A stretch of DNA of 61,761 bases from Paracamarosporium sp. OC-R06-R3 (GCA_019828545.1 JACVRA010000407.1:1-61761), one strand, 5' to 3'. Shown: positions 21,441 through 33,006, counted from the first letter of the stretch. Translations and numbers: made by a program. Notes: generated from the sequence alone by a model not told the origin.

Positions 21441-22640
21441 TTATGGATTCGCGCTGCCAAAGTCTTCCTTGGCATCTGGCCTGTCCCACGAGCCCTCCTC
21501 CAGCTGCTTGACCCGTCCAATGAGAGCCAGTGCCCTATTCCCGTACTTCTCCTTCGCCCGCTCCTGCAGCTCGAACGTCTCCTGTAGCCGCTTGATCATG
21601 AATGGCTTCATGGAAGATTTCCTTGCTGCCTTGTAGTCGTAGATGACGATGTCCTCCACGCAACGGGCTGCAACCCTCCTATGCAGCTCGGACAGTATGA
21701 CGACGTCCAGGATAAAGTGGTCGGTGTCCGCCTTCGGCTTCGAACGAAGCTTATGCAGCACAGTTACACGATCCGGATACTTGATCGGCTTTAGGGCGCA
21801 CCACAGTCAGCACCGTTTCGAGTGTGTGAGCCTGAAGTTATTCGCGCGCAACACTCAAGTCTTTCGACCTGACGCCGTGTTATTTCGCGCGTGTAGTTGT
21901 CTCTAGCCCAGGCTGTCTTCAGTGTGCAGGTAGTGAACTCACAAACTTGTAGTCGGTGCGGATGCTGCGCAAGATCATGCCAATGTCCGTCGGTGCTACC
22001 AGAGCCTTCCACTCATCTCTGTGCTCGGCATCCATAGCAGCAAAGTTCATCCCCCAATTGACTCGAGCGCTCTCAGCCCATCGGTTGTACGTTACATTGT
22101 TAACGTGACCTGTCACACAGTCAACGTCCCCTCTCAAACCGGCAGTTCTCAAGCATCATACCCTTGCAATCGTTAGCACGTAGTAACCATGTAGGAAGAC
22201 GCAACCGTTGCTTGTCTTACCATGCTATCCTATGTGTGACCCAAAGTGCATTAGCCAATGCCTCCGCATTATCGAGCCTATGAAGGGCTTCATACCATTT
22301 CTCCCCACGCGACCTGGTGCCGGTGAAGACCCCATCGGCCCTTGTCTGTCAGAAAGCCTTCACTGCCAGCGACCAGGTCTCTCCAGTTGAAATTGACATC
22401 GTGCAGTATATGGCCTGCTTCCTTCATCTGTTCGTTGTTTAAGCCAAACATGATGCATTTGCCTATGCGCGCCTTGAGGTCAGAAAGCCATCGCGGGCTT
22501 AGCGAGGTAGTCGCTGCATCGTTGTTCGACGAACTCGACGACTGGAAGCGTACTGCGTGCGGTGCGCGATGAGCGAGGACGGTCAGGATAATACGTGACG
22601 AAGGTGGGGTCGACAGCAGGCTGCGCACGATAAGACGCAT
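21441..22640 (-). CDS. Mitochondrial thioesterase/thiol-ester dehydrase (hot-dog fold) protein
   Basis: Exons 22296-22640, 22221-22229 (a 9-nt micro-exon reading Asp-Ser-Met), 21943-22109 and 21441-21788; introns are 66, 111 and 154 bp. The N-terminus MRLIVRSLLSTPPSSR is Arg/Ser-rich and looks like a mitochondrial presequence. Hot-dog signatures are VAWGEM, then HVNNVTYNRWAESARVNW, RSIRTDYKF, PIKYPDRVTV and DHFILDVVILSELHRRVAARC. Fungal proteins of this type are acyl-CoA thioesterase-like enzymes of uncertain substrate, about 290 aa. There is an oddity: the micro-exon restores the expected GEM-DSM-GHVNN, but the join to exon 3 is one base short. Using acceptor 22225 gives a 4-nt exon that keeps frame but loses DSM. 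It is divergent from the LYR gene, with 289 bp between starts. Confidence 0.75.
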
Positions 22641-22929
22641 CTTCTGTAGCTTGACTACAGAGTGCTTGAGGCCCGGGGGGAAACACAAAACGAATGCGGC
22701 TATGGTAGCATTGTTGGATCTGTGTTGACAATGGCGTCTTTGCGGCCGTATCGACGGGCCGAGGTGTAGCTTCCATATTTCGTCACCCCCGAGCTTGGAC
22801 CCGCCCCGCTGTTAAGGAACCAGTGCATTGTATCACCGCATCGTTCAAACATCACGTCCAGGGTTCTGCTGTTCCTCTTATTGGCCTTTACTATTGAAAC
22901 GCAACATAGCGCTTAGCGACCGGACGGCC
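22641..22929. promoter_or_regulatory. Bidirectional promoter, thioesterase / LYR protein
   Basis: 289 bp between two divergent starts, both for predicted mitochondrial proteins, which suggests shared regulation (inference). Confidence 0.45.
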
Positions 22930-23298
22930 ATGGCATCTGTTAACCCCACGCTTCGGCATCAAGTCATCACTATATACAAAGGTATTTGGTGAACGATCCT
23001 CTTGAACGCCATTGGCTGATTATGACAGAACTTTTGTTTCTCGGTCGAGAATATCCACTTGGATACGATTACTACAGGACACGGCTGCACAAGGCATTTG
23101 CCAGCCAGCAACACTTGACCGATGAAGAGCAGATCAAGAAGGCCATAGAAAGGGCACAGTTCGTGAAGAAAGGTAAGCAACAACGTTGGATTGATTCATG
23201 CACACAGTTCATCCGCTGACATTGGCCGTTCAGAAATAGAAGCATTGTACTACTTAAAGCGGTACCGGGCCTTGCGTCAACGTTACGATAAGGTATAG
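22930..23298 (+). CDS. LYR-motif mitochondrial protein (ETFRF1/LYRM5-like)
   Basis: Three small exons: 22930-22981, 23029-23172 and 23234-23298. Introns are 47 bp (22982-23028) and 61 bp (23173-23233). Spliced length is 86 aa, the usual size for this family. The N-terminal LYR tripeptide appears as I-Y-K ([15 protein letters not shown]). It is followed by [12 protein letters not shown], the helical [17 protein letters not shown] and the conserved C-terminus [21 protein letters not shown] proteins bind mitochondrial acyl-carrier protein and act as assembly or regulatory factors; animal LYRM5/ETFRF1 removes FAD from electron-transfer flavoprotein. Orthology to that member is suggested by the C-terminal [15 protein letters not shown] motif but not proved. 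The gene is easily missed because no exon exceeds 50 codons. Confidence 0.85.
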
Positions 23299-23394
23299 AA
23301 GTTTCGCCAGCGAAATGCGGACAGCCTGGAACAAGGCCAACAACGTGGGATATCTCAAAACGAAAAGGTATGCAAATGCGCAATCGTGCCAGTG

Positions 23395-24784
23395 TCAGAC
23401 CTTTTGGCACCACCAGACTCCAATCTCTAGACATTCTCCGCTCGAGGCGCCTTTCTCCTGCAGCAAGTTTGTCATCATCGAACCCCACCATCCCTGCCAC
23501 TCTTCTTGAGTCTTCCCGCTGACTTCTTTCAGGAGCGGCTCCAGACTCTCGATCATCTGGATAACTACCAACAGCGCCGTGTGCCTCAATGCCGCCTGCT
23601 CCTCTGTGAGCGCTACGCTGTCAAAGGGAGCGCTCTTCTTCGTCCGAGCCGCCTCACTTCCACGACGATTTACCGTCTGTTTCTCTGCTGCGGCTTCACG
23701 TTCCCATCGCAGTTCCCCCAGAGGAATGGCCACTCTCCGATTTTCCACGCAATGGAGGGTCTCGGTCTCCTGTAACAACATCTGCGAGATACGCGCACAC
23801 GGCGTGGGGGATAACTTTCGCTTGTCCAAGGCTTCCGTTATCCAGGTATTCGAAGATGTCAAAAACTTGTTATGCACTTCAGTAAACGGTGTTATTGGAG
23901 AGATCATGAAAGTTCCGGTCGCAACCGCGCAGGCATATTCTTGGGGATTCTTGCCCGGTGGGGGCGGAGGATGCGGTAGGATAGATCGGATAACGTGGTC
24001 GGTTTCCCAAATCTCCAACGTTCCTCCGGATTTCAGTATCCGTATCGCTTCGTCTAAGATGCGTTGGGATGCGGATCCGAGAGGTACTACCAGACTCATA
24101 TCCTTCATAACAACAATGTCAAATTCGCCGTCGTCAAATGGCAGTGGCACCTTGCGTAGATCGTGCTGGACGAACCTCCAGTCTATGTCCTGTTTGCGCA
24201 AGTCTCCCGCGATGGGCACGATATCAAGGCCCGTAAATTGCACATCCTCGTAGCCCAAGCCATAGAGGTAATCGTGGCACAAAGACGACCAGTATCCGCT
24301 GCCGCAAGCGATCTCTAGGACTTTTCTAGGTGGGCGTTGAGGGTTTGGGCTGGAGCCAAGCGCGCGACCGAAGACGGACGTGGCAAGGAGGGTATGTAGA
24401 TTCTGGCGCTGGAGCTCGGGCAGGTCGCAGGGGAGGGGATAGGGTAGATCTCGAAGGTAGCGGCGGGCATGGCGCAGCACGAAAGGGTTGGCGAGGATGG
24501 CAGAATCGTCTGGTTTGGCGCTCTGGGTAGTCGACGCGCTCGAGATGGAGCCCCGTGTCGCGTCCATGAGGGCTCCGGGCACAGGGGCAGGAGTCGCGGC
24601 GCTGGCTGATATGGTTCGTCCCAGTACGTCAGTGGTGGACAAGTCCCATTGCTTGGCCTCAGCCGCGGTCTTGGGGCGGACAGGTGTGCCGTTGGCGTTG
24701 CCGCCGGTGTAGCGATACTGCGATCAGGTCAGAGGCATGCCTTCAGACGCAGGAGAGCAAGCACACCATCATCCACTCGGCCAT
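23395..24784 (-). CDS. SAM-dependent methyltransferase
   Basis: Exon 1 is only 18 bases (24767-24784, MAEWMM). A 49-bp intron (24718-24766, GTGTGC...CGCAG with CTGAC branch) precedes exon 2 at 23395-24717; total 446 aa. SAM-binding motif I is VLEIACGSGYWSSLCHDYL at about residues 140-160, the acidic strand-2 residue is in FTGLDIVP, and motif IV is FDIVVMKDMSLVV. Post-motif ILKSGGTLEIWETD fits Methyltransf_11/25-type folds. The C-terminal part (VALTEEQAALRHTALLVV...WWGSMMTNLL) is shared with fungal-only methyltransferases of unknown substrate. Its 3' end faces the LYR gene with 96 bp between the stops. Confidence 0.78.
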
Positions 24785-25995
24785 TTTCACACCCTTGCCC
24801 CACTGTTCTTAGTGGGCAGCGCTCGATATTGGACCTTTCCCGAGTCGTCCGATAAGCACGTGTAACTTCGGAACATCGGAGAGGGCCAGATAGGAGGACG
24901 GGGCGGAGGGCGGGACGGGACGAGACACGGGCAGGAAGACGAGCAGGCTCAGACGGTCTGCTCGCATCTGTGTCCGGCTGTATAAGGGCCGCCGGAGCCC
25001 CTCAGCTGGGCGGCGGAGAGCTTCACACAGACACGCAACAACCGAGGGCCTTGAGGCGGACGTCTCCAATCACAGCCGCCACGCGCACATCCTCCTTAGC
25101 CAAAGACTGGGCACGCATTCCCGCCTCGAGCCGCACATGGAGCACGAGACAGGGAGGGTGTGGCGCTGGCAAACGCGGGGGCAGCCAGGCATACTGGATG
25201 GAGATCCCCATGTGTAAGCCGGCGCGTGGGTTTGGCGGACGGGGGTCCTTTGGCACACTTGTTCAGTAGAGCATCCCCGGAATCGCAAACAGCCATGATG
25301 CCATTGCGTGCCACGTCGTGAGACTGGCGCGTGAGATCCGCTGCGAGCTGCCATCGCTGGTACACTTGGGTCACATCACGTGACGCTGCGGAATAACGCC
25401 GGGCCAGGCGAACGGCGAGAGCTTCGCGACATGCGATAGCATTGCTACACTCTCTATTCTTTGCCTCCGCTGCAGCTGGCGCCCGTCACGCCCGAATCCG
25501 CGCAATTGGGACCCTTTGTATAGCCCCACTGCTTCTCGCTGCCCAAACACGTGTACGTGCGCGTGCTTCTCCCCGGTTCTGTTGTCGTCTATTTCGGCTT
25601 CAACCAACCTCTTCCCCACCCCAGCGACTGACGGTTATGAGCACAGGCACCCGTACCATTAGACATTCACATCACAAACACCGAATCTGTCCTTTCCCCC
25701 CCGCCCTCGCAGCCCGCCCTCTCTGCTCCGCGCACACGCTCGCTCCCCGCACGTACGCGACCGAAGCTCGCCTGTCGATACGGCACCACCATACAGGCCC
25801 CTCGGCGGCCCGCGTCCCCAGCGCAGCATATGACGGCGTCTTGTAGAGCCGCCCATGTTAGAACGAAGAAAAGCGCGCCTCCGATCCCCTCCACCGACCT
25901 GACCCGCGCCCACCACGCACCTCAACCGGGCGCCCCCTCACCCTCACCGCTGCAGCGCCGGGGCTCCTCTTCGCTCGACCTCACGATACCTGTAG
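24785..25995. promoter_or_regulatory. Divergent promoter region, methyltransferase / CCR4, with uORFs
   Basis: A 1.2-kb region, pyrimidine-rich near CCR4. An ATG at 25637 opens a 69-codon upstream ORF ending at 25846. An ATG at 25830 opens another that ends at 26111, past the CCR4 start and out of frame with it. Whether both lie in the mature leader depends on the transcription start and any 5'-UTR intron. Confidence 0.45.
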
Positions 25996-28400
25996 ATGGC
26001 CGATTACTCGGCCTATCAAAGGGGACCAGGCCACGCTTTCTACCCGCAACACACACAAAACCATCTCCAATCACGAAACCTCCCAACCCGAGTGCGCTCG
26101 CCCACCACTAGCGTCCGCATACCCTTCAGTAACCCAGACACCCCATCTCCGTCGCGTTCCTCTGGCGCACAGTCGCCACAGCAGTTCGCCATGTTCAACC
26201 AAGGCCATGGTCATGGCAACCAAGGCCACAACGTGATGATGAATGGGAACAATAGCCACCAGCGATACACAATGCAGATGAACCTAGGCAAGCCGTTTCA
26301 ACACAACCCTGGTCACCAGCATCATGGTCAGACGCACCACCAGCACCAAGATCACGGAACAGGCACGCACACAAGTCAGTTCAATCACCAACACAATGTT
26401 TCCAGCGGAGGTATTTCGAGCGTACAGCCTCACTTTGGTCAAAGCCATCTGCAAAACGGAACGCCGGGAAGTGTGCATAGTGGGCTGAACAAACCGGTCA
26501 GCGAGCATTGGGCAGAACAATTGAAGTTAGCCCAAATGGCTCGTGAAATGACGCAGTCCCACTCACATGCTAGGAACCACCCGAGTGTCAATAAGAATGT
26601 AATCGCCGGAACAAACAGTGGCACCCAGAAAGAATCCGATAAGGAGGAGCGTAACAGGCCTGCGGGACAGATGATTCAGGATGCTAAAGAAAACCATGTC
26701 TGGACTATTCTTGACTTTGGTGGCCAGAACTTGAAAACCTTGACCCCAACCTTGTTCCAGTACACGTTTCTCACAAAGCTCTATCTAAACTGCAACAAGC
26801 TTACCATACTCCCTTCGGGTGTTGGAAGGCTTAGGAGCCTGACTCATTTAGATGTGTCGCTGAACGAGCTGCGGACGCTGCCTCCGGAAATCGGCATGCT
26901 TGTAAACTTGAAGCAGCTGCTTCTATTTGACAACAATATCAATTACCTGCCGCCTGAACTAGGTTCCTTGTTTCAACTGGAGGTGCTCGGTGTTGACGGC
27001 AACCCCATCCCTAGTGAACATAAAGAGATCATCATGGAAGAGAATGGAACTTCTAAGCTGATCGAACACTTCCGCGAAACTGCGCCAGGTAAGGATATCA
27101 AGAGAAATAGTAAATTCGAGCTGATTTTGACTTGATTAGGCCCTGAACCTCCTATGGAGAGAGATATCATCCAACTTGACGAAATAGCTGCCGACCAGGA
27201 AACAGTGTCTGCCCTCAGCTACAACATCTTGTGCGACAAGTACTGCACTCCATCTCAATACGGTTACGCCCCCAGCGGAGCTTTGGACTGGGAACACCGG
27301 AGAGAGACAATCCTTGCTGAACTCCGGGACCGGAATGCTGACATACTTTGCCTTCAAGAAATCGACCAGGAATCTTACAATGACTTCTTCCGGCCAGCCC
27401 TGGCGCACAATGACTACAAAGGCATGTACTGGGCGAAGACTAGAGCGAGAACCATGGCGGAAAAGGACGCTAAACTTGTAGATGGATGTGCCATCTTCTA
27501 CAAGAACAGCAAGTAAGTTGAAAACGCAGTAGTTTGGAGCAGTGATTTGACAGTATCAGGTACGTGTTGCTGGACAAACAGCTCATCGACTTTACGAACA
27601 TTGCCATCAATCGTCCGGACATGAAAGGAGAACACGATATCTTCAACCGAGTCATGCCGCGCGACGATGTCGCAGTCGTTGCGTTCTTAGAAAATCGGGC
27701 AACAGGTTCGAGGTTGATGGTCGGTAACGTACACATATTCTGGAACCCCGCTTTCACCGATGTCAAGGTGGTACAGGTGGCAATCTTGCTCGAGTCCATC
27801 ACCAAGTTTTCAAACAAGTGGGCTAAGATGCCTGCTTGCACCGACAAGGTACTCTATCGCTATGCGAACGGAGATGATGAGGATGGAAACCCAATACCGG
27901 ATAACACTCAGACGCCAGGGCCATCGATGGAATATTCCGATGGCGCCCAAATTCCCCTCATACTTTGTGGTGACTTCAACTCGACACCTACGTCAGGCAT
28001 CTACGATTTCATCACTTCAGGCAATATGTCCAGTTCGCACGAAGTTTTTGGTAGTCGCAACTACGGTAACCTGACAAGAAACGGTGTATCGCATCCCTTC
28101 AATCTCAAGTCCAGTTACTCTCCAATCGGCGAGCTGAAGTTCACCAACTACACACCGCAATTCACCGGTACGCTAGATTACATTTGGTACTCGACAAACA
28201 CTTTGCAAGTTGTTGAGCTCCTCGGCGATATTGATCCAGAGTACCTCAAGCGTGTGCCTGGCTTCCCGAATTACCATTTCCCTTCGGACCACGTTGCGTC
28301 ATTCGCTCGATACGTGGTCAAGGGCAAGAAAGAGAAGAGGGCAATCGTAGAACCAGACTTTGGGCAAGGAAGGGACCGCGATCGGGATCGCCAACGGTAG
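25996..28400 (+). CDS. CCR4: CCR4 poly(A) ribonuclease, catalytic subunit of CCR4-NOT
   Basis: Exons 25996-27088, 27140-27512 and 27560-28400, with introns of 51 and 47 bp; 768 aa. The N-terminal about 210 residues are Gln/His/Asn-rich and low complexity. Then come four or five leucine-rich repeats (LTPTLFQYTFLTKLYLNCNK, LTILPSGVGRLRSLTHLDVS, LRTLPPEIGMLVNLKQLLLF), which dock to the NOT1/Caf1 module. The C-terminal exonuclease-endonuclease-phosphatase domain starts near TVSALSYNILCDKY and contains LCLQEID (catalytic Glu), NVHIFWNP, LCGDFNSTPTS, LDYIWYS and FPSDH. It shortens mRNA poly(A) tails in the cytoplasm, with an additional role in glucose-repressed transcription in yeast. The tail is an Arg/Asp repeat (GRDRDRDRQR). 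All introns fall in conserved positions and phases, so the model is secure. Confidence 0.95.
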
Positions 28401-29368
28401 AGCGAAGACAATCCCGACGAGGTCTTCATTTTCGACCATCCTTTTGCACTACAGGAAGCCTTCGACCTCCTCTTCCGTTGACTTCTTCTCGACCTTTGCT
28501 TGCAAATCTGTCCATAGGCGCGTGCGTGGTTTTCCTCGTCTGTCATGTTTGGGCGTCATTAGTCGGTGTTGGGGTTGCTCTTTGTGTTTCTTTCTAAATA
28601 TCGTCTTGTCGGTTGGTCTCTCATGGTATACATGACGGAATCCCAATTGTGTTCGGCAGCAGCGGCGACGATGGACTCTGTCTGGCGGGTTCGTGTACAA
28701 GCAAGGCAATGCCGCATGACGTTTGTTGCGTTCTGTGCGTTGCTTCTGGCTCTTGGGTAGTGGGCCGAGACAACGCTCGTTTAGCTCTTTTGGAGGATGT
28801 GGCTCTGTTGGAGGGCTGCTCGGAGGGGGTTTGTGAAGGGTAAGGGGTGTATTTGGCTGGAGATGGATGGATGGATGGTCTGGATCATGTTTGTCTTTAC
28901 TTCTGCGGATGTATGAGTTAGTTAGCTACAAAATGGGCCGTGTCTCCTTCCTGTTTAGGTTGGATTGACTAGTGCTTCGCTGTTCATATCTGGTCTTGTT
29001 GCACTGGTCACTGATGTGGAAAGCTAAGAATCATGTCTGAGCTTCTGCAATGCTCGACGGTTTACAACGAATGGCTACGAACCAGGGTCTGCTATGCAAC
29101 CACAAAGCAAATAGCTTACGTGCATTGCATGCAATCAATAGACATCAATCTATATGATTGTAAGCCGTAGCCTGGGGTACGATGGCATGGTCCAGGGTCC
29201 ACCGGCGGCTCCAGCCCCTCGTGCTCGCTTGAGCGGCGGTCAACGCGCGCCTAGCCCAACTTCGTCGTCATTTCCTTCTCAACGTCTCTTCAACCCAGAA
29301 ACGCTCGCAATCTTCTCTTCACTCTACTCCTTTCTCATACGGTTTGAATACTCGATACAGAGCGCACC
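28401..29368. other. Intergenic, CCR4 3' UTR and SEC14 promoter
   Basis: No gene. A short ATGG microsatellite (about four units) is at 28862-28877. Confidence 0.5.
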
Positions 29369-30618
29369 ATGGCTGCCACAGGCGCAAAAGAGCTCCCGCT
29401 CGACCCCAAGTACGACGACTACGACTACCCCACCACCGCTCCCACAGCCCAGAACGGCCACCCCGGCCACACAACGCCAGAGCAGGATGCGCAGGTCCAC
29501 CAGCTCAGGGCGATGCTGGAGCAGGCTGGATACACCAAGAACCTCGATACGCTGACGCTGGTACGTCGAGAGAGCGCGATATAAGAGGCACCGCTAATTT
29601 GTTTACAGCTGCGGTTTCTGCGTGCGCGCAAGTTCAATGTGGAGCTCTCCAAGCAGATGTGAGTTTTCATGTTGAGCCAATAAGTGGGCCACGGCGATTG
29701 ACTCTTGCGCAGGTTCATCGACAGCGAGAAATGGCGGGCATCGTACGCGGACGTAGGCGTAGAGGAGCTAGTGCGCACCTTTGACTACAAGGAGAGGCCG
29801 CAGATCTTCAAGTACTACCCGCAGTACTACCACAAGATAGACAAGGTACACCCTACACTCACTCCTTCTGCGTACCTTGCAAAGATGGGGTATTTGCATA
29901 TGCCAACGCTCACACCGCCTAGGATGGCCGCCCCGTCTACATCGAGCAGCTCGGCAACGTCGACCTCACCGCCATGGCCAAAATCACCTCGCAAGAACGC
30001 ATGATCCAGAACCTCGTCTGCGAATACGAGAAGATGGCCGACCCGCGCCTCCCCGCCTGCTCGCGCAAGTCGGGTTACCTCCTCGAGACGTCGTGCTCCA
30101 TCATGGACCTCAAGGGCGTCGGCATCGGCAAGGCTACCTCCGTCTACGGCTACCTCCAAGCCGTGTCCGCCATCTCGCAGAACTACTACCCCGAGCGCCT
30201 CGGCAAGATGTACGTCATCAACGCGCCCTGGGGTTTCTCGGGCGTCTGGAGCGTCGTCAAGCGCTTCCTCGACCCCGTCACCGTCAACAAGATCCATATC
30301 CTCGGCAGCGGCTACCAGAAGGAGTTGCTCGCACAGGTGCCCGCTGAGAACCTGCCCAAGCAGTTCGGCGGAGCTTGTGATTGCGAGGGTGGGTGCGAGC
30401 TGAGCGATGCGGGGCCATGGCAGGACGAGCAGTGGGTGAAGCCGCCTAAGTGGGCGAAGAAGGCGGAGAAGGAGGAGGACAAGACTGCCATTGACAACAC
30501 GAAGCTGCCGGGCCCGACCGAAGGCGGTGAGCAGCAGCCTCTGACGGGCGCTGGTCCCGAGGGCGTGGAGCCTGCTGCGGCGCCAGCTATGAACCCCAAC
30601 ACGGCGAACGCGGCATAA
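29369..30618 (+). CDS. SEC14: SEC14 phosphatidylinositol/phosphatidylcholine transfer protein
   Basis: Four exons: 29369-29560, 29609-29658, 29713-29845 and 29923-30618. Introns are 48, 54 and 77 bp; 356 aa. CRAL-TRIO N-domain: [26 protein letters not shown] lipid-binding domain: [69 protein letters not shown] and [14 protein letters not shown]. These strings are close to yeast Sec14, which exchanges phosphatidylinositol and phosphatidylcholine and keeps Golgi secretion competent; filamentous fungi usually have one close ortholog plus several distant Sec14-like paralogs. A 70-residue Ala/Pro/Glu-rich C-terminal tail extends past the domain. The 5' introns sit between conserved blocks and all joins are in frame. 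Confidence 0.93.
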
Positions 30619-31164
30619 GGAAGGGCTTGAGAGCATATGTGAGGCGTTGGACGTATGGTGATTTGGGGTTGCTCAGACAAAGAAGGAAGCGAGACGTTTG
30701 TTGTAAGGCTTGTTTCCTGTCTGTCTGTTTAAAGGCTTTTTCTTTGCACTTCCAGAAACGAGACCTCAGTATAGACAGCTGTGTCTCATGGTGGGTACGT
30801 TGGCAGCTAGCTAGGTAGGTATGTACGAAAGAATGGCTTACACCAGGCAAGCATACATGGTCTGGAATTCTCGTCTTCTCGTCTTTCTATGCATCGCCTT
30901 TCTCGCACTTGCTTTTTCTCTTGGTTTCTACTGTCTTGCGTTATGTGGTATAGCGCTGCGCCACCGCGACCTTAACTACCTCACCTTTCTCTTCTCCCCT
31001 CTTCCCCTCCCAATACACCAATACATCCCTACCATTTCTTCCCTATCCCCGCCTATCCTCACATGACTCACTACACACACGCGTGCCTCCCACCTATCTA
31101 CACGCATACCTACCTTCCTTTCCACCCACCTACCACCCCACCACGACCCCATCCCAGCTCCAAC
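30619..31164. other. Intergenic, SEC14 3' UTR and leader of the next gene
   Basis: Becomes strongly C/A-rich (CCACC, CTACC runs) from about 30980, as in fungal leaders. No gene. Confidence 0.5.
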
Positions 31165-33006
31165 ATGAGCCCCCTCACCCTCTCCCTCTCCATCCCCCTC
31201 ATCCTCCTCGGCCACAAATCTCTAGATACAAACCTCTCAACGGGCCCTGCGCGGCATCGCAACCGTCTGGAAATGCTGCACGCTTTGCTGAGGAGTACGC
31301 TAGAGGGGGAGGACGTGCGCGTTGTGCTGCGGGGGCGTGGCGATGAGGGGAGAGGGGAAGAAGGTGAGCGTAAAGATGGAGAGGGGGTGTGGGTGTTGGG
31401 GGGTACGTCTGGGGTTAGGAGTTTTGGTTATGGGACGGAGGGGGAAGAAGGGGGCATGTATACTGGGTGGAGGGCTGGCGATGGACTGTGCACAGAGGCG
31501 GAAAAGAAAGCGGCGTACAAGGCGGGGGTTTGGACGGCGCCTTTCACGTTGCAGAGATCGAACCTCTTGCTTTCGAAGCGCGAGGTGTGGGAGGGGGAAG
31601 TGGAATGTGTGATGGGGGCTTTGGGGAGGATTAGTTCGTTTGTGAATCCTAGGTTTGGGCGCGCGCTTGCGGTCGTGGCGGGGGAGAGGTGCTGGCCTGT
31701 TGTTGAGTTTGGTTTTGGTGCGGGAGTGCGTGGTGTGTGGGGGGAGCAGGCGGTGGGGAAGTTTGTGGCGATGATGGCGGCGTGGGAGAGGGAGGTTGTG
31801 GGTGTGTTGGGGTCGCCGGAGTTCTTTTTGGGGTTTAGGTTTTTGTCGGAGGGGTTGTTGAAGAGGGAGGTGAGGAGGTTGAGGAAGGCGAGGAGGGGGT
31901 TGTGGGGGGAGATGGTGAGGAGTCAGAGGGGTGGTGGAGAGCGAGGTGGGAGGGAGAAGGTGTGGGAAGAGAAGATTAGGGCTTGGTGGGAAGAAATGGA
32001 GAGTGAGGATGAGGCGGTGAGGCGGACAGAAGTGTTACTGGGTGAGGAGGGGAGAGCATGGTGGGAGTACGTGTTCGAGGCGGTGCGGGATGGGGAGTTG
32101 GGTGATTTGGTTAGGGATATCGGGAGGAGGACGGGTGGGAAGGGTAGTCGTTTGGTATTTGGTGTCAAGATCATGGGCGAGGAAGAAGATCAAGCTGGCG
32201 ACGGTGACCCAGAACAAAGCGCTCAGCACGAACCCGGTAACGTAGAGGAAAATTCGAAAACCCAGCGTCCGAACTACGCACGTCAGCTCACGCAGCTCTC
32301 CTTTCCACCCTCTCCGTCACCGCCAGAGCCATTCCCTGCTATCTCCTCAATCTCGTTCCCGATTCCACTTCGCGGCCTCGACTCCTCCCCTCTCCTTGCA
32401 TACATGAACCTCACTTCTCATCTCTTGCTCTTCGCTACAGACACATCCACGACCGACGTACATGCGTACATCCGCAGCGCAAAGAAAGACGACAAAAGGA
32501 CGGGGGAGACACCACTGAAGGGGCTTGAACAGTTGGCGGAAAAGATCGGCGTAGAGGAAAAATGGGTCGAGGTGTTGGAGAACGATGTGAAGCGATTTCT
32601 CGATGAAAATGGCAGGGAGGAGGTGGAAGAAAAGGAAGGAGATCCATTTGTTGCGGTGGAAAGGAGTGTAAGGAAGAGGTATGTGGAGGGGAGGAAGTTC
32701 GTTGTAATGCAAATGGAGGGTGGGGAGGAAAAGCACAAGGGGCATGTGAAGGACGAGGCGGCAATTGAGAACGAGAGTGCGGAAGACCGTGGCGAAGATC
32801 TTCAGACTTCCGCGAACGTGGGCAAGATCACGACGTCTTTGGGATTTCTGCAGAGGTATGAGCATGCAGGTGGGTTTCTGGTCCCTGAGAAGACGAAGGT
32901 GTTGAGCTTGTTGGAAGCGGAGAAGGATGCTAGAAGGGAGGCGAAGAAGAAGTTGGAGAGGGGAGGAAACGGTGCTGGTGATGGAGTCCGAGCAGAAGAT
33001 AAGTAA
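31165..33006 (+). CDS. Unrecognised acidic/basic protein of 613 aa with extreme base skew
   Basis: One continuous frame. I choose the ATG at 31165 (MSPLTLSLSIPLILLG); the frame also opens at an ATG at 31063, but the intervening CA-rich sequence looks like leader. No known domain was recognised. The middle (about residues 130-260) has many Trp and Arg (CVMGALGRISSFVNPRFGR, VWGEQAVGKFVAMMAAWERE, EEKIRAWWEEMESEDEA) and is helical. The C-terminal half is Glu/Lys-rich (KGLEQLAEKIGVEEKWVEVL, LEAEKDARREAKKKLERGG), possibly coiled coil. About 31270-32180 is extremely G-rich on the coding strand, then C-rich to about 32430. The length of the frame without stops and the reading FLSEGLLKREVRRLRKARRG argue for a real gene, but no homolog is recalled. 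Confidence 0.6.
   Translation: MSPLTLSLSIPLILLGHKSLDTNLSTGPARHRNRLEMLHALLRSTLEGEDVRVVLRGRGDEGRGEEGERKDGEGVWVLGGTSGVRSFGYGTEGEEGGMYTGWRAGDGLCTEAEKKAAYKAGVWTAPFTLQRSNLLLSKREVWEGEVECVMGALGRISSFVNPRFGRALAVVAGERCWPVVEFGFGAGVRGVWGEQAVGKFVAMMAAWEREVVGVLGSPEFFLGFRFLSEGLLKREVRRLRKARRGLWGEMVRSQRGGGERGGREKVWEEKIRAWWEEMESEDEAVRRTEVLLGEEGRAWWEYVFEAVRDGELGDLVRDIGRRTGGKGSRLVFGVKIMGEEEDQAGDGDPEQSAQHEPGNVEENSKTQRPNYARQLTQLSFPPSPSPPEPFPAISSISFPIPLRGLDSSPLLAYMNLTSHLLLFATDTSTTDVHAYIRSAKKDDKRTGETPLKGLEQLAEKIGVEEKWVEVLENDVKRFLDENGREEVEEKEGDPFVAVERSVRKRYVEGRKFVVMQMEGGEEKHKGHVKDEAAIENESAEDRGEDLQTSANVGKITTSLGFLQRYEHAGGFLVPEKTKVLSLLEAEKDARREAKKKLERGGNGAGDGVRAEDK

Noticed and set aside
29827..30636. 269-codon ORF on the minus strand across SEC14
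   Set aside because: Antisense shadow of a GC-rich, well-supported gene; its protein is Leu/Arg/Val-rich with no family resemblance.
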